Shown here one piece after another: positions 46,997 to 55,972 of a DNA stretch of 64,000 nt. Position 1 is the stretch's first letter. Every line of letters starts with the position of its first letter. Source of the stretch: Piscinibacter sp943370595. Lineage in GTDB: Bacteria > Pseudomonadota > Gammaproteobacteria > Burkholderiales > Burkholderiaceae_C. Under the pieces are notes generated by a model. The model was given only the letters and a program-made list of their open reading frames with translations, had not been told where the DNA came from and did no database searches. Both the position numbers and the translations under genes were made by a program. The stretch spans positions 1 through 64,000 of the forward strand of contig CALRRO020000013.1 of the NCBI GenBank assembly GCA_943370595.1, read 5' to 3'.

Positions 46997-47373
46997 GGGG
47001 AATCCTTCAGAAGCATGATCGCGTAGTGCTTGCGCACCGGCGTCAGGTTGCACCACTCTCCGCGGAAGCCGCCGGGCACGACGAAGGCATCGCCGGCGCG
47101 GAAGTGCTGCGCGCGGCCGCTGGCATCGGTCAGGCGGACTTCGCCTTCGAGCAGCACGCAGAACTCTTCCTCGTGTGCTTCGTAGACCACCTCCCAGCGG
47201 CCCGGCCCGGCCGCCCACTGACCGGCGAAGAACTGGCCGGTGGGATCGTCGTAGCCGTTCCAGGCGCGCGGCTGAGGGGCGCCCTCGCGCAGCCGATCGG
47301 CGCGGATCGGCGAGGCCTCGCCCGGCCCCTGCGGTTCGAGGCGCAGGGGGGACGGAGAGTTCACGGCATTCAT
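46993..47373 (-). CDS. cupin-domain protein (DUF861-like)
   Basis: This 126-aa protein has one cupin barrel, WEVVYEAHEEEFCVLLEGEVRLTDASG then FRAGDAFVVPGGFRGEW, like the small DUF861/EutQ-type cupins. Metal ligands are suggested by EAHEEE and the later residues, but the second His is not obvious. Such cupins sit in amine-degradation operons, where the role is often unknown. Its stop overlaps the puuC start (ATGA), so both are expressed together. The porin stop-to-start gap upstream is 37 nt, containing a perfect hairpin. Confidence 0.7.
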   Translation of the reverse strand: MNAVNSPSPLRLEPQGPGEASPIRADRLREGAPQPRAWNGYDDPTGQFFAGQWAAGPGRWEVVYEAHEEEFCVLLEGEVRLTDASGRAQHFRAGDAFVVPGGFRGEWCNLTPVRKHYAIMLLKDSP

Positions 47374-47381
47374 CGTCGCGG

Positions 47382-47403
47382 GGAGCCCGCCGCAGCGGGC
47401 TCC
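47382..47403. other. perfect 9-bp hairpin between porin and cupin genes
   Basis: GGAGCCCGC-CGCA-GCGGGCTCC lies 7 nt past the porin stop. It has no T-run on either strand. It may stabilise the porin mRNA end and set relative expression in the operon. Confidence 0.45.
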
Positions 47404-47410
47404 GTTCCGA

Positions 47411-48820
47411 TCAGAAGCTCAGCACCACCGAGGCGCCGAACAGGTCGTTGCTCTTCTTGTACGTGCCCGACTTCACGTCGAAGAACACCGGCACGTTCGC
47501 ACCGTCGCGGCGGTACTCGAACTTGAAGGTGGTGTTCGTGTTGAACGCGTACTTCATGCCGAAGGACAAGGCGTAGCGGTTGGCGCCCTTGTCGCAGTCG
47601 GCCACGGTCGGGTCGACATCGCAACCCAGCGTCGGGTTCGGGCCGATGCCGTTGCGGTAGTCGCCATACAGGCCGTCGACGCCGGCATCCGGGTAGTAGC
47701 CGGTGTAGCCGAACAGGCCGCCGCCGGCGGTGCTGTTCTTGACGTAGTCGGCGCGCACCAGCAGCTGCAGGCGCGGGTCGACGTAGTAGCCGGCCAGGCC
47801 GGACAGGCCCACCCACTTGGCGTCCTGGAAGGCGCCGCTGGCGTCCGGCATGATGCCGGCCTGCTTCTGCTGGCCGTAGGCGATCTGGCCCTGCAGCGTC
47901 AGGTCGCCGCGGACGAAGTAGCCGTCGACCTCGAAGAGGTTCGACATCGTCTTCTTGCCGAGGTTGAAGTTCGCCGTCTTGCCATGCAGACCGGCGAAGC
48001 CGAAGCCGTCGTACTCGCCCTTGGAGTAGTCGACGCGATAGACCAGCACCGGCTGCCGCTCGCCCTGGCTCGCGATGTTCTCGTTGACGTTGGCCAGCAG
48101 GCTGCGGATCCACCACTTGCCGGTGGTGTAGTCGATGCCGGCGCCGGTGTAGGAGGTCGGCAACGTGAAGTCGTACAGCAGGTTGTGGGTGATGAACGGG
48201 TTCAGCGTCGGCTGCTGGTACTCGTAGCCCGACCAGTCGGGGATCTGTCCGGCGATGAAGCGGGTCTGCAGGTCGGTCAGCGGCACCGAGACGGAAGCTT
48301 CCTGCACGATGCTCGTGCCGCCGGAGGTGGCCGCGCCGGTGCCGCGGTTCGGCGCCAGCGTCAGCTTGAAGCGCGAGCCACTGTCGGTCTCCTTCGTGAA
48401 GTCGATCGAGGCGGCGCCGATGTACGAGGTGTCGTAGAAGAAGCCGTCACCCTGCGAGTTCAGGAACTGGAAGCCCGAGCGCTTCTGGCCGCGGTTGAAG
48501 ATGTAGGCCACGTCCATGTAGCCCGAGATCGTCAGGCCCTTCAGGCCCCACAGCTCGAGGTTGTCCTCGGTGGCCTCGGTCTTCACCGCGATGCGGTTGA
48601 ACTCGGAAGCCTGCTCGGGCGTCATGCCCCACTGGCCGGCCGCCGGCTTGGCGGTCTCGCCGGCCTTCTGCTTGCCTTCCAGTTCGGCCACCCGCTTCTT
48701 GAGATCCTGGATCTCCTTGATCAGGTCGGCGGTCGACTGCGCAGCGGCGCCGCTGGCCAGCGTCGCCCCCAATGCAAGCACGGCGGCCTGGGCGAGGACG
48801 GTGGGTTGCCAGAATTTCAT
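47411..48820 (-). CDS. outer-membrane porin-like protein (DUF3138-like)
   Basis: The 469-aa precursor has a signal peptide (hydrophobic AAVLALGATLASGAAAQ), a short coiled-coil (LIKEIQDLKKRVAELEGKQ) and then a beta-rich barrel region of about 400 residues (LTISGYMDVAYIFNRGQKRSGF onward), ending in the outer-membrane signature strand DLFGASVVLSF. Similar betaproteobacterial proteins have been put in DUF3138; I made this link by pattern only. Lying between potI and the cupin/puuC genes, it could be an outer-membrane route for polyamines. GAGGAG precedes ATG 48820. Confidence 0.7.
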   Translation of the reverse strand: MKFWQPTVLAQAAVLALGATLASGAAAQSTADLIKEIQDLKKRVAELEGKQKAGETAKPAAGQWGMTPEQASEFNRIAVKTEATEDNLELWGLKGLTISGYMDVAYIFNRGQKRSGFQFLNSQGDGFFYDTSYIGAASIDFTKETDSGSRFKLTLAPNRGTGAATSGGTSIVQEASVSVPLTDLQTRFIAGQIPDWSGYEYQQPTLNPFITHNLLYDFTLPTSYTGAGIDYTTGKWWIRSLLANVNENIASQGERQPVLVYRVDYSKGEYDGFGFAGLHGKTANFNLGKKTMSNLFEVDGYFVRGDLTLQGQIAYGQQKQAGIMPDASGAFQDAKWVGLSGLAGYYVDPRLQLLVRADYVKNSTAGGGLFGYTGYYPDAGVDGLYGDYRNGIGPNPTLGCDVDPTVADCDKGANRYALSFGMKYAFNTNTTFKFEYRRDGANVPVFFDVKSGTYKKSNDLFGASVVLSF

Positions 48821-48878
48821 CGGTTTCTCCTCGTGAGGTCGTCAATCGTTGTGGTGTGAATTTTCGCGGCCACGGTGT

Positions 48879-49736
48879 TCAGCTGCCCCGCGCCGCGGCG
48901 GCGAGCTCCTGAGCGCGCTTGCGTTCGGCGCGTGCGATGGCCAGGCTGGCGAGCACCACGCCCACCGCGACCACCAGCACGATGATCGTGGCCACGGCAT
49001 TCACGCTCGGGTTCAGGCCGAGGCGGGCGCGAGAGAAGATCACCAGCGGCATCGTCGTCGAGCCCGGGCCGGACAGGAAGGCGGACAGCACCACGTCGTC
49101 CAGCGACAGCGTGAAGGTCAGCAGCCAGGCGGACATCAGCGACTGCGCGATCATCGGCAGCGTGACCAGGTAGAACACCTGGTGAGGCCGCGCGCCGAGG
49201 TCCATCGCGGCTTCTTCGAGCTGCGGGTTCAGGTCCTGAAGCCGCGCCTGCACGACGACCGTCGCGTAGGCCATGCCCAGCAGCAGGTGGCCGATCCAGA
49301 TGGTCAGCATGCCGCGCTCGGGAAAGCCGAGCACCCGCTGGATCGACACCAGCATCAGCAGCAGCGAGAGGCCGATGATCACCTCGGGCATCACCAGCGG
49401 CGCGTTGACCATGCCGGTGAACAGGGTGCGACCGGTGAACCGCTTGTACTTGACCAGCGCGAACGCCGCCAGCGTGCCCAGCACCACCGAGCCGCAGGCG
49501 GTGAAGAAGGCGATCTTCAGGCTCAGCCACAGCCCGCCGATCATCTCGCGGTCGGCCGGCAGGCCGGCATACCACTTCAGCGTGAAGCCGGCCCAGACAT
49601 TGGGGATCGGCGAGTCGTTGAAGGAGTAGATGACCAGCGCGACGATGGGCAGGTACAGGAACGCATAGCCGGCGATCAGCCAGGCTTTCGAGAAGCCCTT
49701 GGCGAAGCCGGCGCCGAACACCGTGCGCCCGCTCAT
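48879..49736 (-). CDS. potI: putrescine ABC permease PotI
   Basis: PotI is one of two membrane subunits of the putrescine importer. The 285-aa protein has about six hydrophobic segments and the EAA loop QLEEAAMDLGARPHQVFYLVTLPMIAQSL. SLDDVVLSAFLSGPGSTTMPLVIFS is highly typical of PotC/PotI. ATG 49736 overlaps the potH stop (ATGA). It is the last transport gene before the porin. Putrescine specificity is inferred from the Puu context. Confidence 0.93.
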   Translation of the reverse strand: MSGRTVFGAGFAKGFSKAWLIAGYAFLYLPIVALVIYSFNDSPIPNVWAGFTLKWYAGLPADREMIGGLWLSLKIAFFTACGSVVLGTLAAFALVKYKRFTGRTLFTGMVNAPLVMPEVIIGLSLLLMLVSIQRVLGFPERGMLTIWIGHLLLGMAYATVVVQARLQDLNPQLEEAAMDLGARPHQVFYLVTLPMIAQSLMSAWLLTFTLSLDDVVLSAFLSGPGSTTMPLVIFSRARLGLNPSVNAVATIIVLVVAVGVVLASLAIARAERKRAQELAAAARGS

Positions 49737-50665
49737 CGCCGCTGCTCCTGGGCCTGCGCCTGGTAGCGGTTGAAGATGGCCAGAGGCACCAGGATCAGCA
49801 GGATCATCACCACCGCAACGGTCGAGGCCATCGGCCAGTCGTTGTTGCTGAAGAACTCGTCCCACAGCACGCGGCCGATCATCAGTGTCTGCGGGCCGCC
49901 CAGCAGTTCAGGAATCACGAACTCGCCGATGCACGGGATGAACACCAGCATCGAGCCGGCGATGATGCCGGCCTTGGACAGCGGCACCGTGACCTTCCAG
50001 AACGCCACCCAGGGCGAGGCGCCCAGGTCGGCCGCCGCCTCGAGCAGGCGCAGGTCCATCTTCGCCAGGTTGCCGTACAGCGGCAGGATCATGAAGGGCA
50101 GGTAGGTGTAGACCATGCCCAGCACCAGCGAGAACGGCGAGTTCATGAATTTGCCCAGCGCGGGGATGACGCCGGCGGCCAGCAGCAGGTGATCGACCCG
50201 CAGCGCGATCAGCAGCTCCGACACCCAGCCGTGCTCGGTCAGCAGCCCCTTCCAGGCGTAGACGCGCAGCAGGAAGGAAGTCCAGAACGGCAGCATCACC
50301 AGCATCAGCAGTGCCGGCTGCAGCGTCGCCTTGGCACGCGCCATGAAGTAGGCGAACGGGTAGCCGATGGCCAGGCACAGCACCGTGGTCACGGCGGCGT
50401 ACTTGATGCTCGAGAGGTAGGTCTTGAGGTAGAGGTCGTCCTGCGTGAGGAAGACGTAGTTCGACAGCTTCAGGGTCAGGGCGAGCACGCCTTCCTTGAG
50501 TGTCAGCACGTCCTTGAAGACCACGCCCTCCACCTCGGAGACGCTGATCTTCAGCACGATCAGGAACGGGAACAGGAAGAACAGCAGCAGCCACAGATAG
50601 GGCACGCCGATCACCGCGGTGCGGCCGCGGACGATCCACGACAGAAAGGCGCGAAGTTTCTTCAT
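49733..50665 (-). CDS. potH: putrescine ABC permease PotH
   Basis: The 310-aa protein is the partner permease, with about six membrane segments (YLWLLLFFLFPFLIVLKISVSE first) and the EAA loop LLEAAADLGASPWVAFWKVTVPLSKAGI, ending in a signature IGEFVIPELLGGPQTLMIGRVLW as in PotH. It begins 7 nt after the potG stop, so it is coupled to it. Its stop overlaps potI. All motifs fit the polyamine subfamily of ABC importers. Confidence 0.93.
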   Translation of the reverse strand: MKKLRAFLSWIVRGRTAVIGVPYLWLLLFFLFPFLIVLKISVSEVEGVVFKDVLTLKEGVLALTLKLSNYVFLTQDDLYLKTYLSSIKYAAVTTVLCLAIGYPFAYFMARAKATLQPALLMLVMLPFWTSFLLRVYAWKGLLTEHGWVSELLIALRVDHLLLAAGVIPALGKFMNSPFSLVLGMVYTYLPFMILPLYGNLAKMDLRLLEAAADLGASPWVAFWKVTVPLSKAGIIAGSMLVFIPCIGEFVIPELLGGPQTLMIGRVLWDEFFSNNDWPMASTVAVVMILLILVPLAIFNRYQAQAQEQRR

Positions 50666-50672
50666 GCCCGGC

Positions 50673-51788
50673 TCACTGCGTCAGCACCACTTGAGACTGG
50701 CGCGACCAGTGCGCCCAGGCCTCGCTGCCCCAGGTGAGCTCGTGCTCGGGATGGCGCTGGGTGTTGTTCTGGCTGATCTTCAGCACGCGGCCCGAGGGCA
50801 GCTCGAGGTGGTAGACAGTGAAGCTGCCGAAGTAGGACAGGTTCTTGACCACGCCACGGGCTCGATTGAACTCCGGGCCATGCTCCTCGTTGGCGGGCGG
50901 GTGCGGCGACAGGTGGATCTTCTCCGGCCTCACCGCCACCGTCACCGGCATGCCCTGCGTGCCGGTGATGCCGTGGCCGACGTAGTGCTTGACGTCCGCA
51001 CAGTCGATGACGCAGTGGTCGGCCTCGTCCTCGGCCAGCGTGCCTTCCATCAGGTTCACGTTGCCGATGAAGTCGGCCACGAAGCGTGTGGCCGGGGTCT
51101 CGTAGATGTCGGCCGGCGCGCCGACCTGCAGCACCTTGCCCTCGCTCATGATGGCGATGCGCGAGGCCATGGTCATGGCCTCTTCCTGGTCGTGCGTCAC
51201 CATCACGCAGGTCACGCCCACTTCCTCGATGATGTTGACCAGCTCGATCTGCGTCTCTTCGCGCAGCTTCTTGTCGAGTGCGCCCAGCGGCTCGTCGAGC
51301 AGCAGCAGCTGCGGACGCTTGGCCAGGCTGCGCGCCAGCGCCACGCGCTGCTGCTGGCCGCCGGAGAGCTGGTGCGGCTTGCGCTTGGCCAGCTTGCCCA
51401 GCTGCACGAGCTTGAGCATCGCTTCGACGCGCTCGGTGATCTTGTCCTGCGCCATTCCCTCGCGACGCAGGCCGAACGCGATGTTCTCCCACACCGTCAG
51501 GTGCGGGAAGAGCGCGTAGCTCTGGAACATCATGTTGATCGGCTTGTCGTAGGTCGGAATGTCGGCCAGGTCCTGGCCGGCCAGCAGGATGCGCCCCGAT
51601 GTCGGCGTCTCGAAGCCCGCCAGCATGCGCAGCAGCGTGGTCTTGCCGCAGCCCGACGAGCCGAGCAACGCGAAGATCTCGCCCTTGGCGATCTCCAGGC
51701 TGACGTGGTTGACCGCGACGGCACCGCCGCCGAAGTCCTTGACCACGTCCTGGATCTGAAGAAAAGCCGGTCCTGACGTCGCGCTCAT
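50673..51788 (-). CDS. potG: putrescine ABC transporter ATP-binding protein PotG
   Basis: The 371-aa ATPase has Walker A at residues 43-51 (GSSGCGKTT), signature LSGGQQQRVALARSLA, Walker B LLLLDEPLGALDKKLREE, and a switch His in MVTHDQEEAMTMA. The C-terminal TOBE domain (VAVRPEKIHLSPHP) is present. GGAGG lies upstream of ATG 51788. It is between the binding protein potF and permeases potH/potI, as in E. coli. Confidence 0.95.
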   Translation of the reverse strand: MSATSGPAFLQIQDVVKDFGGGAVAVNHVSLEIAKGEIFALLGSSGCGKTTLLRMLAGFETPTSGRILLAGQDLADIPTYDKPINMMFQSYALFPHLTVWENIAFGLRREGMAQDKITERVEAMLKLVQLGKLAKRKPHQLSGGQQQRVALARSLAKRPQLLLLDEPLGALDKKLREETQIELVNIIEEVGVTCVMVTHDQEEAMTMASRIAIMSEGKVLQVGAPADIYETPATRFVADFIGNVNLMEGTLAEDEADHCVIDCADVKHYVGHGITGTQGMPVTVAVRPEKIHLSPHPPANEEHGPEFNRARGVVKNLSYFGSFTVYHLELPSGRVLKISQNNTQRHPEHELTWGSEAWAHWSRQSQVVLTQ

Positions 51789-51810
51789 GTGTCCTCCCTC
51801 GGCGCGGCGT

Positions 51811-52935
51811 TCAGAGACCCGTCTTGAAGCTGGTGTACAGGCGCGTCATGGTGCGGCGGATGTCGTTGGACAGCGCGTCCGGTGCCTGCATCTTCTTCAT
51901 GTCTTCCGCGCTCGGGAACACCGTCGGGTTGTTCGCCACCTCGGGCTTGACGAACTTCTTCGAGGCCGCATTCGGGTTGGCGTAGAAGACCTTGTTGGTC
52001 AGGCTCGCATGCACCTCGGGGCGCAGGATGAAGTCGATGAACTTGTGGGCGTTGCCCGGGTGCGGGGCATCGGCCGGGATGACCATCACGTCGAAGAACA
52101 GCACGCCGCCGGTCTTCGGGATCAGTGCCTGGATGTTCTGCCCGGTCTTGCCGTCGATGGCGCGCTGGCGGGCGATGTTGATGTCGCCGGACCAGCCCAG
52201 CGCCAGGCAGATCGAGCCGTTGGCCATGTCGTTGATGTAGCCCGACGAGCTGAACAGCGTGACGTTCGGGCGGATCGACTTGAGCAGCGGGGCGACGCCG
52301 GAATAGTCGGCCTGGTTCTTCGAGTAGGCCGGCTTGCCCAGGTAGTGCAGCGCGGCTGGGATGACCTCGGTGGCCGAGTCGAGCACGCTGACGCCGCAGC
52401 CCTTCAGCTTGGAGATGTACTCGGGCTTGAAGACCAGGTCCCAGGCGTTGTCGGGCATGGGCATGCTGCCGAGTGCGGCCTTGACCTTGTCGACGTTGAT
52501 GCCCACCGTCGTGTAGCCCCACAGCCAGTTGACCTGGTACTGATTGCCCGGGTCGAGCTTGGCCAGCTGCTCCTGCAGCGCCGGGTCGAGGTTCTTCAGG
52601 TTCGGGATCTTGGCCTTGTCCAGCTTCATCAGCAGGCCGCCGTCGGCCTGCACCTTGGCCCAGTACGACGAGGGCACGACGATGTCGTAGCCGGTCTTGC
52701 CGGCCACCAGCTTGGCGTGGACGATCTCGTTGTTGTCGAAGTTGTCGTAGCGGACCTTGATGCCGGTTTCCTTCTCGAAGTTCCGGATCGTGTCTTCGGC
52801 GATGTAGTCGGACCAGTTGTAGACGTTGAGCACCTTCTCCTCTTCCTGCGCCGCGGCCGGCGGACCCCACAGCAGCGCCGTGGCGGCCAGCACGGCCGAG
52901 GTCAACGAGGAGAGGGTGCCGAACATCCGTTTCAT
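51811..52935 (-). CDS. potF: putrescine-binding periplasmic protein PotF
   Basis: PotF captures putrescine in the periplasm. The 374-aa precursor has a signal peptide ending in PPAAAQEEE. The mature start VLNVYNWSDYIAEDTIRNFEKETGIKVRYDNFDNNE is the strong PotF/SpuD signature; later SSGYINDMANGSICLALGWSGD and EVHASLTNKVFYANPN fit too. AAGGA lies 9 nt before ATG 52935. It follows the spuC-like gene by about 140 nt, a gap with weak promoter-like sequence that I could not confirm. Confidence 0.94.
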   Translation of the reverse strand: MKRMFGTLSSLTSAVLAATALLWGPPAAAQEEEKVLNVYNWSDYIAEDTIRNFEKETGIKVRYDNFDNNEIVHAKLVAGKTGYDIVVPSSYWAKVQADGGLLMKLDKAKIPNLKNLDPALQEQLAKLDPGNQYQVNWLWGYTTVGINVDKVKAALGSMPMPDNAWDLVFKPEYISKLKGCGVSVLDSATEVIPAALHYLGKPAYSKNQADYSGVAPLLKSIRPNVTLFSSSGYINDMANGSICLALGWSGDINIARQRAIDGKTGQNIQALIPKTGGVLFFDVMVIPADAPHPGNAHKFIDFILRPEVHASLTNKVFYANPNAASKKFVKPEVANNPTVFPSAEDMKKMQAPDALSNDIRRTMTRLYTSFKTGL

Positions 52936-53076
52936 GGTCGATTTCCTTGAGGTCGAGGTGATAGCGAAGCTGGGATACGGGTTGGTGTACGAGCTACCGG
53001 GCAGTCTAGCCAGAGGGCCTGTGGGGATGCTAGAGGCAAACCCCGTGCCACTCCGCGGCGAACCGGCCCGCCCGGG

Positions 53077-54474
53077 TCACAGCCAGCCGCGTGTCCGCAA
53101 GTCGGCCAGCGTCAGGTCGAGGCACTTGCGGATCAGCGCGACCATCTCGTCGATCTGCGCTCGCGTGATCACCAGCGGCGGGGCGATGATCATGCGGTCT
53201 CCCACCGCACGCATGATCAGGCCGTTGCCGAAGCAGTGGCCGCGGCACACCATGCCGACCTCCAGCGCGCCGTCGAACATCGCGCCCGAGGCTTTGTCCT
53301 TGACCAGTTGCAGGGCGCCCATCAGCCCGCAGGTCTGCGCTTCGCCCACCAGCGGGTGCTTGGCCAGCTCGGCGAAATGCGCCGCCAGGTAGGGGCCGAC
53401 GTCCTCGCGCACGCGCTCGACCAGGCCTTCGCGCTGGATCAGGCGGATGTTGGCCAGGGCCACCGCACACGCCACCGGGTGGCCGGAGTAGGTGTAGCCA
53501 TGGTTGAACTCGCCCCCCTGGTCGATCAGCACGCGCGCGATGCGCTCGCCGACCATCACGCCGCCCAGCGGGATGTAGCCCGAGGTCACGCCCTTGGCGA
53601 AGGTCATCAGGTCGGGCTTGCTGCCCATGGTCTCGCAACCGAACCACTGGCCGGTGCGGCCGAAGCCGGTGATGACCTCGTCGCTGACCAGCAGGATGCC
53701 GTGCCTGTCGCAGATCTTCTGGATCTCGGGCCAGTAGGTGGCCGGCGGCACGATCACGCCGCCCGCGCCCTGGACCGGCTCGCCGATGAAGGCGGCCACC
53801 TTGTCGGCGCCGATCTCGAGGATCTTCGCTTCCAGCCACGACGCCGCCTTGAGGCCGAAGTCGTCACGCGACTGATCGCGCCCCAGTTCGAACCAGAACG
53901 GCTGCTCGATGTGCACGATATCGGGGATCGGCAGCCCCCCTTGTTCGTGCATGCCGCTCATGCCGCCGAGCGAGGCCCCAGCCATCGTCGAGCCGTGGTA
54001 CGCGTTCTTGCGGCTGATGATGACCTTGCGCTGCGGCTGGCCGAGCACGTCCCAGTAGCGGCGCACCATGCGCACCACGGTGTCGTTGCCTTCCGAGCCG
54101 GAGCCCGAGAAGAAGACGTGCTGGAACTGCGGCGGCGTGACCTCGGCGAGCAGCTCGGCCAGCTCGATCGCCGGCGGCGTCGCGGTCTGGAAGAAGCTGT
54201 TGTAGAAGGGCAGTTCCTTCAGCTGGCGCGTCGCCGCGTCGATCAGCTCCTGGCGGCCGTAGCCGACGTTGACGCACCACAGGCCGGACATCGCGTCGAG
54301 GATCTTCTTGCCCTCGCTGTCCCACAGGTAGATGTTGTCGGCCTTGGTGATGACGCGCGAACCCTTGTTCGCGAGGCCCTTGAAGTCGGTGAAGGGGTGC
54401 AGGTAGTGCGCGGCGTCCGCGGCCTGCCATTCGGCGGTGGTGCGGGTGTGCGGGGTGTTGAGGACGGCGTTCAT
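53077..54474 (-). CDS. spuC: class III aminotransferase, putrescine-pyruvate type
   Basis: SpuC-type enzymes move the amino group of putrescine or a related diamine to pyruvate. The 465-aa protein starts at ATG 54474 (GGAGA 6 nt upstream; a TTG four codons earlier is less likely). It shows AAHYLHPFTDFKGLANKGSRVI, FSGSGSEGNDTVVRMVRRYWDVLGQPQRKVIISRKNAYHGST and the Schiff-base Lys in LMTFAKGVTSGYIPLGGVMV. Its place next to puuA and potF, as spuC is in Pseudomonas spu operons, supports the name. Substrate could also be cadaverine or another diamine. Confidence 0.87.
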   Translation of the reverse strand: MNAVLNTPHTRTTAEWQAADAAHYLHPFTDFKGLANKGSRVITKADNIYLWDSEGKKILDAMSGLWCVNVGYGRQELIDAATRQLKELPFYNSFFQTATPPAIELAELLAEVTPPQFQHVFFSGSGSEGNDTVVRMVRRYWDVLGQPQRKVIISRKNAYHGSTMAGASLGGMSGMHEQGGLPIPDIVHIEQPFWFELGRDQSRDDFGLKAASWLEAKILEIGADKVAAFIGEPVQGAGGVIVPPATYWPEIQKICDRHGILLVSDEVITGFGRTGQWFGCETMGSKPDLMTFAKGVTSGYIPLGGVMVGERIARVLIDQGGEFNHGYTYSGHPVACAVALANIRLIQREGLVERVREDVGPYLAAHFAELAKHPLVGEAQTCGLMGALQLVKDKASGAMFDGALEVGMVCRGHCFGNGLIMRAVGDRMIIAPPLVITRAQIDEMVALIRKCLDLTLADLRTRGWL

Positions 54475-54499
54475 GCGCTTCTCCAATCTCGTGTCCGGT

Positions 54500-55867
54500 T
54501 CAAACGTGGAGCAGGAGGTGCTCGCGCTCCCACGGCGAGATCACCTTCATGAACTCGTCGTGCTCGATCTCCTTGACCTCGGAGTACACGGTGACGAACT
54601 CGCGGCCCAGCACGTCGTGCAGTTCCTTCTCGTCGGCCAGCCAGCCCAGCGCTTCCGACAGCGAACGTGGCAGCTGGTACTCGGACAGGTAGGCGTCGCC
54701 CTTGCACTCGTTGCTCGGGTCGATGCGGTTCTTGATGCCCAGGTAGCCGCAGGCGAGCGTGGCCGCCAGCGCCACGTAGGGGTTGGCGTCGGCGCCGATC
54801 ACGCGGTTCTCGATGCGGCGCGCCGCCGGCGTGGCCACCGGCGAGCGGATGCCGACGGTGCGGTTGTCGGTGCCCCACTGGATGTTGATCGGCGCGGCGG
54901 TCGAGCGGGCCAGACGACGGTACGAGTTGACGTAGGGCGCGAACAGCGCCATCGCCGCCGGCGTGTACTTCTGCAGACCGCCGATGTACCAGTAGAACTC
55001 CTTCGAAGGCGAGCCGTCGGCATTGCTGAAGATGTTCTTGCCGGTCACCGCGTCGACCACGCTCTGGTGCACGTGCATCGCGCTGCCCGGCTCGCCGGCC
55101 ATCGGCTTGGCCATGAAGGTGGCGTACATCTCGTGGCGCAGCGCCGTCTCGCGGATGGTGCGCTTGAAGAAGAACACCTCGTCGGCCAGGCCGAGCGGGT
55201 GGTCGTGGAAGAAGTTGATCTCCATCTGCCCGGCACCGACCTCGTGGATCAGCGTGTCGACGTTGAGCTCCATCTGCTCGCAGTAGGCGTAGATGTCCTC
55301 GAACAGCGGGTCGAACTCGTTCACCGCATCGATCGAGTAGGCCTGGCGCGAGGTCTCGGCGCGGCCGCTGCGGCCCTTGGGCGGGCGCAGCGGGGTGTTC
55401 GGGTCGGAGTTGCGCTCGATCAGGTAGAACTCCAGCTCGGGTGCGACCACCGGACTCCAGCCCTCGGCGGCGTAGAGGTCGCAGATGCGGCGCAGCACCG
55501 AGCGCGGCGCGTAGGGGATCAGCTTGCCGTCGCGGTCGAAGCAGTCGTGGATGACCTGCGCGGTCGGGTCGGTCGCCCAGGGCACGATGCGCACCGTGCT
55601 CGGGTCGGGGCGCAGGTGCATGTCGCGGTCGGTGGCGTGGATGACGTCGTAGTACGGGCCTTCCTCGGGGAACTCGCCAGTCACCCCGATGGCAACGATC
55701 GCCTCGGGCAGCCGCATGCCGCGGTCCTCGGTGAACTTCTCGCGCGGCAGGATCTTGCCGCGCGCCACGCCGGTGAGGTCGGGCACGAGGCACTCGATCT
55801 CCGTCACGCGTCGTTCATTGAGCCAATGTTCCAGTTCGGCAAAACCGAAGTTCTTCTTGTCAACCAT
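54500..55867 (-). CDS. puuA: gamma-glutamylputrescine synthetase (GS family)
   Basis: PuuA ligates glutamate to putrescine with ATP, starting the Puu pathway. The 455-aa protein begins MVDKKNFGFAELEHWLNERRVTEIE and has VPDLTGVARGKILPREKF, LEFYLIERNSDPN, EVGAGQMEINFFHDHPL, KPMAGEPGSAMHVHQSV and NRTVGIRSPVATPAARRIENRVIGADANPYVALA. No GlnA-type adenylylation loop is seen. It lies between puuD and spuC, as in known puu/spu clusters. The partner GS-like gene at 42872 is more diverged. Confidence 0.9.
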   Translation of the reverse strand: MVDKKNFGFAELEHWLNERRVTEIECLVPDLTGVARGKILPREKFTEDRGMRLPEAIVAIGVTGEFPEEGPYYDVIHATDRDMHLRPDPSTVRIVPWATDPTAQVIHDCFDRDGKLIPYAPRSVLRRICDLYAAEGWSPVVAPELEFYLIERNSDPNTPLRPPKGRSGRAETSRQAYSIDAVNEFDPLFEDIYAYCEQMELNVDTLIHEVGAGQMEINFFHDHPLGLADEVFFFKRTIRETALRHEMYATFMAKPMAGEPGSAMHVHQSVVDAVTGKNIFSNADGSPSKEFYWYIGGLQKYTPAAMALFAPYVNSYRRLARSTAAPINIQWGTDNRTVGIRSPVATPAARRIENRVIGADANPYVALAATLACGYLGIKNRIDPSNECKGDAYLSEYQLPRSLSEALGWLADEKELHDVLGREFVTVYSEVKEIEHDEFMKVISPWEREHLLLHV

Positions 55868-55972
55868 GTGTCACCTGAGAGTTGTTGCGCGGCATCCGGC
55901 TGGTGGCCGGGACTTGCTGCGCGTAAGGGTCGCCGCGATGGCGGCAGGGCGCGGGTGCGCCAGGAGGTGGCG

